DNA from: Mycetocola zhadangensis | GTDB lineage: Bacteria > Actinomycetota > Actinomycetes > Actinomycetales > Microbacteriaceae | Assembly (NCBI RefSeq): GCF_003668565.1 | Contig: NZ_RCWJ01000002.1 | Coordinates: 496,001-560,000 of the forward strand | Direction: 5' to 3' | Length of the DNA stretch: 64,000 bases | Shown here: positions 17,487-26,188 of the stretch, one piece after another | Numbering within the stretch: the first letter of the stretch is position 1 | Layout: each line of letters starts with the position of its first letter | The notes under the pieces: generated by a model | Told to the model about the DNA's origin: nothing | The model's input: the letters and a program-made list of their open reading frames with translations, nothing else | Database searches by the model: none | Made by a program: the position numbers and the translations under genes

Positions 17487-18380
17487 ATGAACACCGCAAC
17501 ACGCATAGCAACAGCGGCAGCAGTCGCCGCAGGGCTCGTCGCGCTCACCGGCTGCACGGCTGGCAGCGAGAGCGCCGCGCTGGAGAACGGCGACGAGAAG
17601 GAAATCACCATCGCCGTGTTCAACGGATGGGACGAAGCGGTCGCCTCGAGCGTGCTCTGGCAGAGCATCCTGGAGGACGAGGGGTACGACGTCACCCTCG
17701 AGTATGCGGACCCCGCTCCCGTCTTCACCGGACTTGCGGCGTCCGACTACGACCTCACCCTCGACGTCTGGCTGCCGTTCACCCACAAGAGCTACTTCGA
17801 ACAGTACGGCGATGACATCGTCGACCTCGGTGCCTGGAATGCCGAGGGCAAGAACGCCATCGCAGTGAACGCGGACGCACCGATCGACTCGATCGCTGAA
17901 CTCGCCGACAACGCCGAACTGTTCGGCAATCGCATCGTCGGCATTGAACCGGGCGCCGGTTTGACCATGGCAACCGAGGAGCGGGTCATCCCGACCTACG
18001 GACTCGAAGACATGGAGTACATCACCTCCTCCACCTCAGCAATGCTGACCGAACTCACGAGCGCGACGAAGGCTGGCGAGAACATCGCCGTCACCCTGTG
18101 GGAGCCGCACTGGGCCTACAGCGAGTTCCCGCTGAAGAACCTGGAAGACCCCGAGGGTGCCCTCGGTGAGACCGAGTCCATCCACACCTTCGCCGCGAGC
18201 GGCTTCACCGAAAGCCACCCGACCGTCGCTGGCTGGTTCGAGAATTTCGAAATGGACCTCGACACCCTCTACTCGCTCGAGAACGCGCTGTTCGTCGACT
18301 ATGACGGAGACGATTATGCGCCGATCGTCGAGAAGTGGATCGAAGACAACCAGGAGTACGTGAACTCGCTGACGTCCTAA
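17487..18380 (+). CDS. Glycine betaine ABC transporter substrate-binding lipoprotein
   Basis: This 297-residue protein has a lipoprotein signal peptide ending ALTGC (lipid-anchored Cys23) and one OpuAC domain. It is clearly a paralogue of the binding domain in the adjacent fused protein: it shares FNGWDE, LADNAELFGNRIVGIEPGAGLT, VTLWEPH and EKWIEDNQEYVNSLTS. A tandem duplication is the simplest explanation. It probably feeds the same permease as a second receptor, or competes with the tethered one. Confidence 0.94.
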   Translation: MNTATRIATAAAVAAGLVALTGCTAGSESAALENGDEKEITIAVFNGWDEAVASSVLWQSILEDEGYDVTLEYADPAPVFTGLAASDYDLTLDVWLPFTHKSYFEQYGDDIVDLGAWNAEGKNAIAVNADAPIDSIAELADNAELFGNRIVGIEPGAGLTMATEERVIPTYGLEDMEYITSSTSAMLTELTSATKAGENIAVTLWEPHWAYSEFPLKNLEDPEGALGETESIHTFAASGFTESHPTVAGWFENFEMDLDTLYSLENALFVDYDGDDYAPIVEKWIEDNQEYVNSLTS

Positions 18381-18390
18381 ACGCACAACT

Positions 18391-18422
18391 CAGAGCCCAG
18401 CCATCCTGATGGCTGGGCTCTG
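18391..18422 (+). terminator. Terminator of the glycine betaine transporter cluster
   Basis: A 14-bp perfect stem (18391-18404 with 18409-18422) has a CCTG loop and a weak T-containing tail. It separates this cluster from the zinc cluster. Confidence 0.75.
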
Positions 18423-18447
18423 TGTCGTTAATAGCGGTCCCGCCAAA

Positions 18448-18476
18448 TTGATAACCGTTATCATTACGGGTAGTGT
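18448..18476 (+). promoter_or_regulatory. Promoter with Zur-like palindrome driving the zinc-uptake operon
   Basis: A textbook promoter is visible: -35 TTGATA (18448-18453), 17-bp spacer, -10 TAGTGT (18471-18476). The perfect 7-1-7 palindrome TGATAACCGTTATCA (18449-18463) overlaps the -35. Its form resembles Zur boxes of actinobacteria, and a Fur-family gene ends the downstream operon. Repression by zinc-loaded Zur is inferred. Confidence 0.7.
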
Positions 18477-18484
18477 GATTGCTC

Positions 18485-19453
18485 GTGAACATCCGACTCC
18501 GTGTGACCCTGATCGCGATCCCCGCGATGGCCCTTCTATTGAGCGGATGCTCCGCGCCAGCCGACGAGGAAACTGACACCCCCGCAGGTCTGCACGTTGT
18601 CGCCTCCACCAACGTTTACGGAAGCATCGCCGCGATCATCGGCGGCGAGAACGTGGACGTCACGAGCATCATCGAGTCCGCAGCGCAGGACCCGCACAGC
18701 TACGAGGCAAGCGCTCAGGACCAACTCGCCATCTCCAAGGCAGACGTCGTCATTGAAAACGGGGGAGGGTACGACCCGTTCATCGACACGCTGGTCGAGG
18801 CAGCCGCGGATAAGGACGTCGAGATGGTCAACGTCGTTGACCTGTCGGGGCGTGCGCCCGTTGCGGCCGACGGCGCTGACGAACACGATCACGAGCACGC
18901 CGATGGGGAAGAGCACGAGCACATCGAGGGGCTCAACGAACACGTCTGGTACGACCTGACAACCGCAGACACGCTCGCCAGCACCCTGGCGCACACCTTC
19001 TCGCACCTGGACGAAGACAATGCGGCGAGCTATTCGGAGAACTACACGGCGTTTGCCGAGGACATCGCCGAACTCACTGCAAGCACGGAGCAGCTCAAGG
19101 CGAACTTCGACGGAACCGGTGTTGCGCTGACGGAACCCGTCCCGTTTTACCTGCTCGAGGCATCCGGTCTTCGTAATCTCACCCCAGCCGATTTCAGTGA
19201 CGCCATCGAAGAGGGATCAGACGTCTCGCCTGCCAGCCTGCGAGACACCCTGAACCTGTTCGGTACGGGTGAGGTCGCGCTGCTTGCCTACAATGAGCAG
19301 ACGAGCAGCCCCGAAACCGAACAGGTCCGAAGCGCAGCTGACAAGCATTCCGTTCCGGTCGTCTCCTTCGCCGAGACCCTCCCGGACGGCGAGGATTATG
19401 TGAGCTGGATGACCGAGAACATCGCCGCGATCACGGACGCGTTGAATTCGTGA
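18485..19453 (+). CDS. Zinc ABC transporter substrate-binding lipoprotein (ZnuA-like)
   Basis: This 322-residue metal-binding protein belongs to the cluster A-I family. The signal peptide ends LLSGC (Cys22). Expected ligand His residues occur in QDPHSYEAS and in LNEHVWYDL; the usual third His region reads TEPVPFYLLEASGL, with Glu where many ZnuA proteins have His. A His/Asp/Glu-rich loop (DEHDHEHADGEEHEHIEG) is typical of zinc-specific members. The GTG at 18485 is within a few bases of the predicted transcription start, so the message is leaderless or nearly so. Confidence 0.92.
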   Translation: MNIRLRVTLIAIPAMALLLSGCSAPADEETDTPAGLHVVASTNVYGSIAAIIGGENVDVTSIIESAAQDPHSYEASAQDQLAISKADVVIENGGGYDPFIDTLVEAAADKDVEMVNVVDLSGRAPVAADGADEHDHEHADGEEHEHIEGLNEHVWYDLTTADTLASTLAHTFSHLDEDNAASYSENYTAFAEDIAELTASTEQLKANFDGTGVALTEPVPFYLLEASGLRNLTPADFSDAIEEGSDVSPASLRDTLNLFGTGEVALLAYNEQTSSPETEQVRSAADKHSVPVVSFAETLPDGEDYVSWMTENIAAITDALNS

Positions 19454-20289
19454 CCGCTCGCGCCGACGGCACCCACCGCCATCCAACCGAACCTGTGCTG
19501 AGCCTCGCAGGCGCTGCGCTGGGTTTCGGCGACCGTGTGCTGTGGAACGACCTCACGATCGACGTCTGTGCTGGCGAGTTTCTCGCCGTGCTCGGACCGA
19601 ACGGATCGGGCAAGACCAGCCTGCTCAAAACCATCCTCGGCCAGCAGCAGCTCGACTCAGGGACGGCGCGATTCGACGGGCACGCTGTGCGACGCGGGGA
19701 CCGGCGGATCGGGTACATTCCGCAGCAGAAACTGATCCCGGGCGGCACACCGATGCGCGCCCGTGATCTCATTGCACTCGGGGTGAACGGGCACCGCTTT
19801 GGGCTGCCCGTTTCGAGAGCATCCGAAAAGCGTAAGGTCGACGACCTGCTGGAATCAGTCGGAGCAACGGCCTACGCTGACGAGCCGGTCGGCAACCTCT
19901 CCGGAGGAGAGCAGCAGCGGTTGCGCGTCGGGCAGGCACTGGCGGGCGACCCCCGGCTGCTGCTGTGCGACGAACCGCTGTTGAGCCTTGACCTGCAGCA
20001 CCAGCGCGGAGTCTCCGAGCTGATCGATCGCCGTCGGCGAGAGCACGGCACCCCCGTCGTTTTCGTCACCCACGATGTCAACCCCGTGCTCGGCATGGTG
20101 GACCGCATTCTCTATCTCGCCGGCGGGCAGTTTCGAGAGGGAACGCCGGACGAGGTACTGCGCAGCGAAGTGCTCACCGAGCTCTACGGCACTCCGGTCG
20201 ACGTGATCAGGACAGGAGGGCGCGTTGTCGTCGTCGGTATCCCCGACAGCGAAACCCACCACCACTCCCACGGGGAGGTTGGCCTGTGA
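19450..20289 (+). CDS. Zinc ABC transporter ATP-binding protein (ZnuC-like)
   Basis: This 279-residue ATPase has Walker A GPNGSGKTS, the signature LSGGEQQRLRVGQAL, Walker B LLLCDEPLLSLD and the switch His in FVTHDVN. The C-terminal tail is His-rich (ETHHHSHGEVGL), which may bind zinc. The GTG start overlaps the ZnuA stop by 4 bp, and the gene overlaps the permease by 4 bp, so the three are translationally coupled. Confidence 0.93.
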   Translation: MTARADGTHRHPTEPVLSLAGAALGFGDRVLWNDLTIDVCAGEFLAVLGPNGSGKTSLLKTILGQQQLDSGTARFDGHAVRRGDRRIGYIPQQKLIPGGTPMRARDLIALGVNGHRFGLPVSRASEKRKVDDLLESVGATAYADEPVGNLSGGEQQRLRVGQALAGDPRLLLCDEPLLSLDLQHQRGVSELIDRRRREHGTPVVFVTHDVNPVLGMVDRILYLAGGQFREGTPDEVLRSEVLTELYGTPVDVIRTGGRVVVVGIPDSETHHHSHGEVGL

Positions 20290-21146
20290 TCACGCTCGAC
20301 GAGCTCTGGGCTCGAATGTTCAACTTCGAAAACTATGGTGAGCTACTCGCCCTGGTGCAGAACTCTCTCATCGCCGGCGCGATTCTTGGCATCGTCGGCG
20401 GCCTCATCGGCGTCTTCGTCATGCAGCGCGACATGGCCTTCGCTGTGCACGGCATCAGCGAGCTGTCGTTCGCGGGGGCGGCCGCCGCTCTGCTGTTCGG
20501 TGTCAACGTGGTGGCTGGCTCTCTGGCCGGAGCGCTCGTTGCTGCCATTCTCATCGGCGTGCTCGGCTCACGAGCCCGAGACCGTAACTCGATCATCGGT
20601 GTGCTGATGCCGTTCGGCCTCGGACTCGGCATTCTTTTTCTCGCTCTGTATCCGGGCAGAAGCGGCAACAAGTTCGGGCTGCTCACCGGGCAGATCATTT
20701 CGGTTGATGACCCCCAGCTGGCGTGGCTCACCGGCATCAGCATCGTCGTTCTGGCTGGCCTGCTCTGCATGTGGCGGCCGCTCAGCTTCGATAGTCTCGA
20801 CGCCGATGTCGCAGCGGCTCGAGGTGTGCCCACCCGCTTTGTCTCTCTGGCCTTCATGGTGCTGCTCGGGCTGATCGTCGCGGTGTCGGTTCAGATCATT
20901 GGAGCCCTATTGGTGATGGCGCTTCTGGTCACGCCAGCCGCTGCCGCACTTCGGCTCTCCGCTTCACCGCTCTGGGTGCCGGTGCTTGCCATGCTCTTCG
21001 GGCTGGTCTCGGCGGTCGGTGGCATCCTGCTCGCTCTTGGCGGCTCACTTCCGATCAGTCCGTACATCACCACGATCTCGTTTGTGATCTATCTGGGTGC
21101 GCGGGTCATCGGTCTTCGCACGAAGCCCAGAGCGGGGCTACGCTAA
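20286..21146 (+). CDS. Zinc ABC transporter permease (ZnuB-like)
   Basis: This 286-residue integral membrane protein belongs to the ABC-3 family and has about eight to nine hydrophobic segments. Family blocks include GGLIGVFVMQRDMAFAVHGISELSFAGAA and IGALLVMALLVTPAAAALRL. It completes the ZnuA-ZnuC-ZnuB transporter. The GTG start overlaps the ATPase stop. Confidence 0.93.
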   Translation: MITLDELWARMFNFENYGELLALVQNSLIAGAILGIVGGLIGVFVMQRDMAFAVHGISELSFAGAAAALLFGVNVVAGSLAGALVAAILIGVLGSRARDRNSIIGVLMPFGLGLGILFLALYPGRSGNKFGLLTGQIISVDDPQLAWLTGISIVVLAGLLCMWRPLSFDSLDADVAAARGVPTRFVSLAFMVLLGLIVAVSVQIIGALLVMALLVTPAAAALRLSASPLWVPVLAMLFGLVSAVGGILLALGGSLPISPYITTISFVIYLGARVIGLRTKPRAGLR

Positions 21147-21191
21147 CCATGTCAAATGTTGGGTCTCAGCCCGGAAGGCGGTGGTGAAATC

Positions 21192-21593
21192 ATGGCCGTC
21201 AAGAGAAACACCTGGCAGCGCGAGGCCGTCCGTGAAGCGCTCGATTCGAGTGGTGGCTTCATCAGTGCACAGGGCCTCCACCAGGGGCTCCGCGACGCGG
21301 GATCGCCAATCGGTTTAGCGACCGTTTACCGTGCCCTCGCCGACCTGGCCACAGTCGGTGAAGCCGACTCGCTGCAGTCACCTGACGGTGAAAGTCTTTA
21401 CCGTGCGTGCGCGTCGAGTGGCCACCACCACCACCTGATTTGCCGGTCGTGTGGGTTGACCGTTGAAATCGAGGCGACCGAGGTCGAGCAGTGGGCCAGG
21501 CGTACGGCATCCGATCACGGCTTCACCGAAGCCCAGCACATCGTGGATATCTTCGGACTCTGCGCGGCGTGCGCGGCGCCGCAGCCTAAGTAG
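21192..21593 (+). CDS. zur: Fur-family metal regulator, probably Zur
   Basis: This 133-residue repressor has an N-terminal winged helix (TWQREAVREALDSSGGFISAQGLHQGLRD... GLATVYRALADL), followed by the metal/dimer domain. GHHHHLICRSCG and GLCAACAAP provide the two CxxC pairs of the structural zinc site. Position directly after znuB makes zinc control likely, against iron or manganese. The start is placed at ATG 21192, where GGTGGTG lies upstream; a longer form from 21156 is possible. Confidence 0.88.
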   Translation: MAVKRNTWQREAVREALDSSGGFISAQGLHQGLRDAGSPIGLATVYRALADLATVGEADSLQSPDGESLYRACASSGHHHHLICRSCGLTVEIEATEVEQWARRTASDHGFTEAQHIVDIFGLCAACAAPQPK

Positions 21594-21742
21594 GGTGCTG
21601 CGTCACCCGAATCATTCGCGGATCCGCGTTAACTCCTGTACGATAGACCCTTGGCTGAACGGGCACCTCCCGTTCGGATCGCACAAACACTCCCCCTACT
21701 GAAATATTCGGGTGAGTTGCGTGTGCCGACAAGAGATCTTGG

Positions 21743-21760
21743 GCAGGACGAAAGTCCTGC
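21743..21760 (+). promoter_or_regulatory. GNRA-capped hairpin in the rpmB leader
   Basis: GCAGGAC and GTCCTGC form a perfect 7-bp stem closed by a GAAA tetraloop, ending 20 bp before the rpmB ATG. A second inverted repeat, GAACGGG with CCCGTTC, lies at about 21658-21676. A -10-like TACGAT near 21638 would make this the 5' untranslated region. It may be a ribosomal-protein autoregulatory leader. Confidence 0.4.
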
Positions 21761-21779
21761 GGTATTGAAGGAGAGAACC

Positions 21780-22016
21780 ATGGCAGCAACCTGCCAGGTG
21801 ACTGGAGCCGTTCCCGGCTTCGGACACAACATTTCGCACTCGCACCGACGCACCAAGCGTCGCTTCGACCCGAACGTGCAGAAGAAGACGTACTTCGTAC
21901 CGTCGCTTCGCCGTAACGTCACGCTCACGCTGAGCGCCAAGGGCATCAAGGTTATTGACGCTCGCGGAATTGAGTCGGTCGTCAAGGACCTCCTGGCTCG
22001 TGGGGAGAAGATCTAA
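21780..22016 (+). CDS. rpmB: 50S ribosomal protein L28, cysteine-poor form
   Basis: This 78-residue large-subunit protein reads [24 protein letters not shown], the standard L28 opening, but with CQVT where zinc-binding forms have CxxC. There are no other cysteines, so it is the zinc-independent type. The Shine-Dalgarno AAGGAGAG is well placed. It overlaps rpmG by one base (TAATG). Confidence 0.96.
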   Translation: MAATCQVTGAVPGFGHNISHSHRRTKRRFDPNVQKKTYFVPSLRRNVTLTLSAKGIKVIDARGIESVVKDLLARGEKI

Positions 22017-22183
22017 TGGCAAAGACTCAGGACGTTCGTCCGATCATCAAGCTTCGTTCGACGGCAGGCACCGGTTACACCTACGTAACCAAGAAGAACC
22101 GTCGCAACAACCCCGACCGTCTCGTACTGAAGAAGTACGACCCCGTAGTGCGCAAGCACGTTGAATTCCGAGAGGAGCGCTAA
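22016..22183 (+). CDS. rpmG: 50S ribosomal protein L33, cysteine-free form
   Basis: This 55-residue protein, [20 protein letters not shown] and onward, is L33. It has no cysteine at all, so it belongs to the zinc-independent class. It sits between rpmB and rpsN with tight spacing (stop 3 bp before the S14 start). Confidence 0.96.
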   Translation: MAKTQDVRPIIKLRSTAGTGYTYVTKKNRRNNPDRLVLKKYDPVVRKHVEFREER

Positions 22184-22186
22184 GCC

Positions 22187-22492
22187 ATGGCTAAGAAGAG
22201 CATGATTGCGAAGAACAACCAGCGCAAGGTTATCGTCGAGCGCTACGCAGCAAAGCGCCTCGAGCTGAAGAAGGCCCTCGTTGACCCGAACGGCACCGAC
22301 GAATCACGTGAAGCCGCTCGTGTCGGCCTGCAGAAGCTTCCCCGCAACGCTTCACCGGTGCGCCTGCGCAACCGTGACGCCGTTGACGGACGCCCCCGCG
22401 GCCACCTCTCGAAGTTCGGCATCTCGCGTGTCCGCTTCCGCGACATGGCACACAAGGGTGAACTGCCCGGCATCACCAAGTCGAGCTGGTAA
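22187..22492 (+). CDS. rpsN: 30S ribosomal protein S14, long cysteine-free form
   Basis: This 101-residue protein is the long S14 type ([24 protein letters not shown] ... [21 protein letters not shown]) without the CxxC pairs of the short zinc-binding form. In many actinobacteria such C-minus copies are the Zur-controlled alternates. Here they lie beside zur and znu genes, but no Zur palindrome is evident directly upstream of rpmB. Confidence 0.96.
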   Translation: MAKKSMIAKNNQRKVIVERYAAKRLELKKALVDPNGTDESREAARVGLQKLPRNASPVRLRNRDAVDGRPRGHLSKFGISRVRFRDMAHKGELPGITKSSW

Positions 22493-22509
22493 GCACTAAC
22501 GATTTCTGT

Positions 22510-22545
22510 AAAACGGGCGTCGACCTTCGGGTCGGCGCCCGTTTT
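22510..22545 (+). terminator. Terminator after rpsN
   Basis: A 16-bp stem (one G-T pair) with a TTCG loop is flanked by AAAA and TTTT and followed by GCTTT. This is a classic intrinsic terminator. Confidence 0.9.
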
Positions 22546-22662
22546 GCTTTAACCCCTGAGGCCCTCTGAGCGCAAGTGTTCGCGGCCGTTATGTCAAGGT
22601 TTCTTTCATGTCGTAGAGTCAGCGACACATCCTTCCGCCACCAGGTTCCTCAGGAGCACCCT

Positions 22663-23421
22663 CTGAACACACACGAATCGGTCCTGCCGCGCCTGAACGG
22701 TTTCAGCGCCGTGCTCTTCGACCTCGACGGAGTACTGACTCCGACGGCCGAACTCCACCGCTACGCCTGGCAGTCGATGTTCACCGAAGTGTTCGCCGAA
22801 AAAGGGGTGACCTCCCCGTACACGGACGATGACTACTTCGAGTACCTCGACGGTAAGCGCCGGTATGACGGGGTGCAGAGCATGCTCGCGTCCCGGGGCA
22901 TCGTTCTTCCGCTCGGTTTGCCGGCCGACCCGCCCACCGCAGACACGGTTGCCGGGATTGGCAACCGTAAGAACGATTACTTCGCCCGAGCGCTCGAGGA
23001 GCGCGGCATTCGCCCGTACCCCGGTTCACAGGTTTTGGTGGACGAACTTTTTGAACAACGGATGCCGATGGGTGTCGTTTCGAGTTCGAATAACGCTCGC
23101 TGGGTGCTCACCTCGGCAGGCCTGATCGAGCGGTTCCCCGTCATCGTCGACGGCGTCGTCGCTGCCAGGGAAGGGCTTGCGAGCAAGCCGGCGCCCGACA
23201 TGTTCCTGTTCGCCGCCGCTCAGATGAACCTCCAGCCCGCCCAGGTTGTGGTGTTCGAGGACGCTATCTCCGGCGTCGCCTCGGCCCGCGCCGGACACTT
23301 CGGGCTCGTTGTTGGAGTGGATCGCGGTGCCGGAAGGGACGCGCTTCTTCAGGCCGGTGCGGATGTCGTCATCGACGACCTCGAGGCGTACACGTCCGAA
23401 GCCTCCGACCCGCAGCGCTAG
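22663..23421 (+). CDS. HAD-superfamily beta-phosphoglucomutase-like enzyme
   Basis: This enzyme probably converts beta-glucose 1-phosphate, made by the adjacent GH65 phosphorylase, to glucose 6-phosphate. HAD motifs are clear: FDLDGVLTPTAELH (I), VSSSNN (II), KPAPDMF (III) and VVFEDAISGV (IV). The start is uncertain. CTG at 22663 has CAGGAG six bases upstream and lies just after a TAGAGT -10-like box (22614). The nearest conventional in-frame start is ATG 22591, upstream of that box. About 252 residues from CTG. Confidence 0.87.
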   Translation: MNTHESVLPRLNGFSAVLFDLDGVLTPTAELHRYAWQSMFTEVFAEKGVTSPYTDDDYFEYLDGKRRYDGVQSMLASRGIVLPLGLPADPPTADTVAGIGNRKNDYFARALEERGIRPYPGSQVLVDELFEQRMPMGVVSSSNNARWVLTSAGLIERFPVIVDGVVAAREGLASKPAPDMFLFAAAQMNLQPAQVVVFEDAISGVASARAGHFGLVVGVDRGAGRDALLQAGADVVIDDLEAYTSEASDPQR

Positions 23422-23480
23422 CTCTGACCACCCGCACCACCTATTCCCCGCACGCAGCATCCTTGAGAGAGCCTTCGCCC

Positions 23481-25925
23481 ATGAACCGAGACCGTTTCCC
23501 CGTTGACCCGTGGCGTCTGATCGAAACCGAGTACGACGCCGAGACGCTCGGCGTGACCGAGTCCTTGTTCGCGGTCGGCAACGGCTATCTGGGGATGCGC
23601 GGGAACGCCGTCGAGGGGCGCACCGCCCACGAGCACGGCACCTACATCAACGGACTGCACGAGACCTGGAAGATCCAGCACGCCGAATCCGCGTACGGTT
23701 TCGCCGAGGTCGGGCAGATGATGGTCAACGCGCCTGACAGTAAGGTCATGCGCCTGTACGTCGACGACGAACCACTCGCTCTCGACGAGGCGGACCTCCT
23801 GAGCTACGAGCGCATCCTCGACTTTCGCACCGGCGTGCTGCGTCGGGATCTTCTGTGGCTGACACCGTCCGGCAAACGCGTGCAGGTCAGCGCAACCCGG
23901 ATGGTCTCGTTCCCTGAACGGCATCTCGCCGTGATGAGCCTCGAGGTCACGATGCTTGACGCCGACGCGCCGCTGACGATCTCCTGCCAACTGCTCAACC
24001 GGCAGGATGGCGAAGACGAGTACGACGGCGCTGACAGTGATGACGCCGATGACCCGCGGAACGCAGGCCACGTCACCGAGCGCGTGTTCGAGCCGCAGGG
24101 TCACTGGCAGGACGAAGACCGGAGCATCCTGAGCTACAGCGTCGCCAACTCAGAGATGACCCTTGCCCTGGCGGCGGACCACCTGATCGAGACGTCCAAC
24201 GACTATCGGGTCGAGCGGTATATCGACGGCAACATCGCCAAGAACGTCTACGCGGTCGACGCTCAACAGGGGCAGGCGGTGAAAATCACCAAGATCGTCA
24301 GCTATCACAGCTCGAGGAGCACGCCCACTCGAGAACTGGTCGACCGGTGCCGTCGCACGCTCGACCGCATTCGCTCGAGCGGGGTAGCGGCACAGTACAC
24401 CAAACAGCAGGAGTGGCTTGCTGGCTTCTGGGAACGGTCCGATGTCGAAATTGCTGGGCACGATGACGTCCAGCAGGCGGTGCGCTGGAACCTGTTCCAA
24501 CTCGCCCAGGCCGCCGCGCGAGCTGACGGGCTCGGTATCCCAGCAAAGGGTGTCACCGGCGACGGCTACAGCGGACACTACTTCTGGGACACCGAAATCT
24601 ACGTGGTTCCATTCCTTGCGTACACGAGTCCGCTTTGGGCGCGGAATGCCCTGCGGATCCGTGAGCGCATGCTTCCCGCTGCCCGCGACCGGGCACGAAA
24701 GCTCAACGAAGCCGGTGCGCTGTTTCCGTGGCGCACCATCAACGGTGAAGAAGCATCCGCATACTACGCCGCCGGCACCGCCCAGTACCACATCAACGCT
24801 GACGTCACCTATGCGCTCGCGAAGTACATCGACGCCACAGCGGACATCGACTTCCTGAGCTACGGAGCGGTCGACATCGCCGTTGAAACCGCGCGCATGT
24901 GGACCAGCCTCGGGTTCTGGCGGTCCAACGGTGAGGACCGATTCGAGATTCACGGGGTCACCGGTCCGGACGAGTACACCACTGTGGTCAACAACAACCT
25001 CTTCACCAACGTGATGGCGCGGTTCAACCTGAGGTATGCAATCGAAGCTCTGCGTGCACTGGAAATGGAGCGTCCAGACGCCTACCGGCGAGCCGTGAAG
25101 CGGTTGAACCTTGAGGACTCGGAACTTGTCGAGTGGGAGCGGGTTGCTGCGGCAATGACGATCCCGTATTCCGAATCGCTACAGATCCACCCGCAGGACT
25201 CGCAGTTCCTCGAACGTGAGGTGTGGGACCTCGCGGCGACGCCTGAGGACCGCAAACCGCTGATGCTGCACTTCCACCCGCTGGTGATCTACCGGTTCCA
25301 GGTCCTCAAACAAGCCGACGTCGTCCTGGCGCTGTTCCTTCAGGGGGATCAGTTCACCTTCGAGGAGAAACTCGCCGACTTCGACTACTACGACCCGCTG
25401 ACGACCAGCGACTCGAGCCTCTCAAAGATCGTGCAGTCGATCATCGCTGCGGAAGTCGGCTATCAGGACCTCGCGCTGACCTACTTCCTCGACACGGCGT
25501 TCGTCGACCTCGAGGATCGACACGGCAACACGTCGGAGGGTGTGCACGTTGCAGCAGCCGGTGGTGTGTGGAACTCGCTCGTCTCTGGTTTTGGCGGCAT
25601 GCGTGATTACGACGGTGCGCTGACGTTCGACCCGCGACTGCCCAAGGACTGGCCGGAGCTGCGCTACCGGCTGGCATGGCGAGGTACCCGCATGCTGGTG
25701 ACCCTCACAGCAGCGTCGATGCATGTCGCCGTGATCGACGGCGACGACCCTGTGTCGTTCCTGGTCCGCGGCGAGTTCTTCGAGGTTGCGCCCGGCCGCG
25801 ACGTTGAGATCCCGCTCGATGGACAGGGGCCGACTCGAGACGACGCACCCGTTCAGAAACGACGCAACCGGAGGGACGACGGCAGCCTGATGGTTCCCGC
25901 CGCGGCACAGTTTGCGGAAAACTGA
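23481..25925 (+). CDS. Glycoside hydrolase family 65 disaccharide phosphorylase
   Basis: This 814-residue enzyme fits maltose/trehalose/kojibiose phosphorylases: an N-terminal beta-sandwich domain (LFAVGNGYLGMRGN), then the (alpha/alpha)6 barrel. The catalytic Glu is in TGPDEYTTVVNNN and the phosphate region in the later RKPLMLHFHPL area. The substrate cannot be fixed. Pairing with a beta-phosphoglucomutase-like gene 59 bp upstream supports an inverting phosphorylase that releases beta-glucose 1-phosphate. The ATG at 23481 is chosen over a TTG 18 bp earlier. Confidence 0.92.
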   Translation: MNRDRFPVDPWRLIETEYDAETLGVTESLFAVGNGYLGMRGNAVEGRTAHEHGTYINGLHETWKIQHAESAYGFAEVGQMMVNAPDSKVMRLYVDDEPLALDEADLLSYERILDFRTGVLRRDLLWLTPSGKRVQVSATRMVSFPERHLAVMSLEVTMLDADAPLTISCQLLNRQDGEDEYDGADSDDADDPRNAGHVTERVFEPQGHWQDEDRSILSYSVANSEMTLALAADHLIETSNDYRVERYIDGNIAKNVYAVDAQQGQAVKITKIVSYHSSRSTPTRELVDRCRRTLDRIRSSGVAAQYTKQQEWLAGFWERSDVEIAGHDDVQQAVRWNLFQLAQAAARADGLGIPAKGVTGDGYSGHYFWDTEIYVVPFLAYTSPLWARNALRIRERMLPAARDRARKLNEAGALFPWRTINGEEASAYYAAGTAQYHINADVTYALAKYIDATADIDFLSYGAVDIAVETARMWTSLGFWRSNGEDRFEIHGVTGPDEYTTVVNNNLFTNVMARFNLRYAIEALRALEMERPDAYRRAVKRLNLEDSELVEWERVAAAMTIPYSESLQIHPQDSQFLEREVWDLAATPEDRKPLMLHFHPLVIYRFQVLKQADVVLALFLQGDQFTFEEKLADFDYYDPLTTSDSSLSKIVQSIIAAEVGYQDLALTYFLDTAFVDLEDRHGNTSEGVHVAAAGGVWNSLVSGFGGMRDYDGALTFDPRLPKDWPELRYRLAWRGTRMLVTLTAASMHVAVIDGDDPVSFLVRGEFFEVAPGRDVEIPLDGQGPTRDDAPVQKRRNRRDDGSLMVPAAAQFAEN

Positions 25926-25953
25926 TCGGTAGCGGCGGCGCCGCAACCCGTTC

Positions 25954-25969
25954 CCGCGGAATTCCGCGG
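25954..25969 (+). terminator. 16-bp perfect palindrome after the GH65 gene, possible terminator
   Basis: CCGCGGAATTCCGCGG is self-complementary and followed by ATTTT on the plus strand. With an AATT loop it forms a 6-bp GC stem, adequate for a weak terminator. A repressor site cannot be excluded. Confidence 0.45.
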
Positions 25970-26188
25970 ATTTTCGCTCACAGCGTCAAAATGACCGTTT
26001 TGGGTCCCCTTCGAGCGACGGATGCTGGGACACGCCGGAGAAAAATGACGCATACGTCCTGCATTTCCGCGAAAACATGCGGAACTCTGATACATTCGAG
26101 GCGGTCAGACAGACCGGCCGCGGGCGAATATCTGCTCGCGGACAGTTATAACAGGCTGTAGAAAGCAAAGTCCGAGGAGGACAACTCA

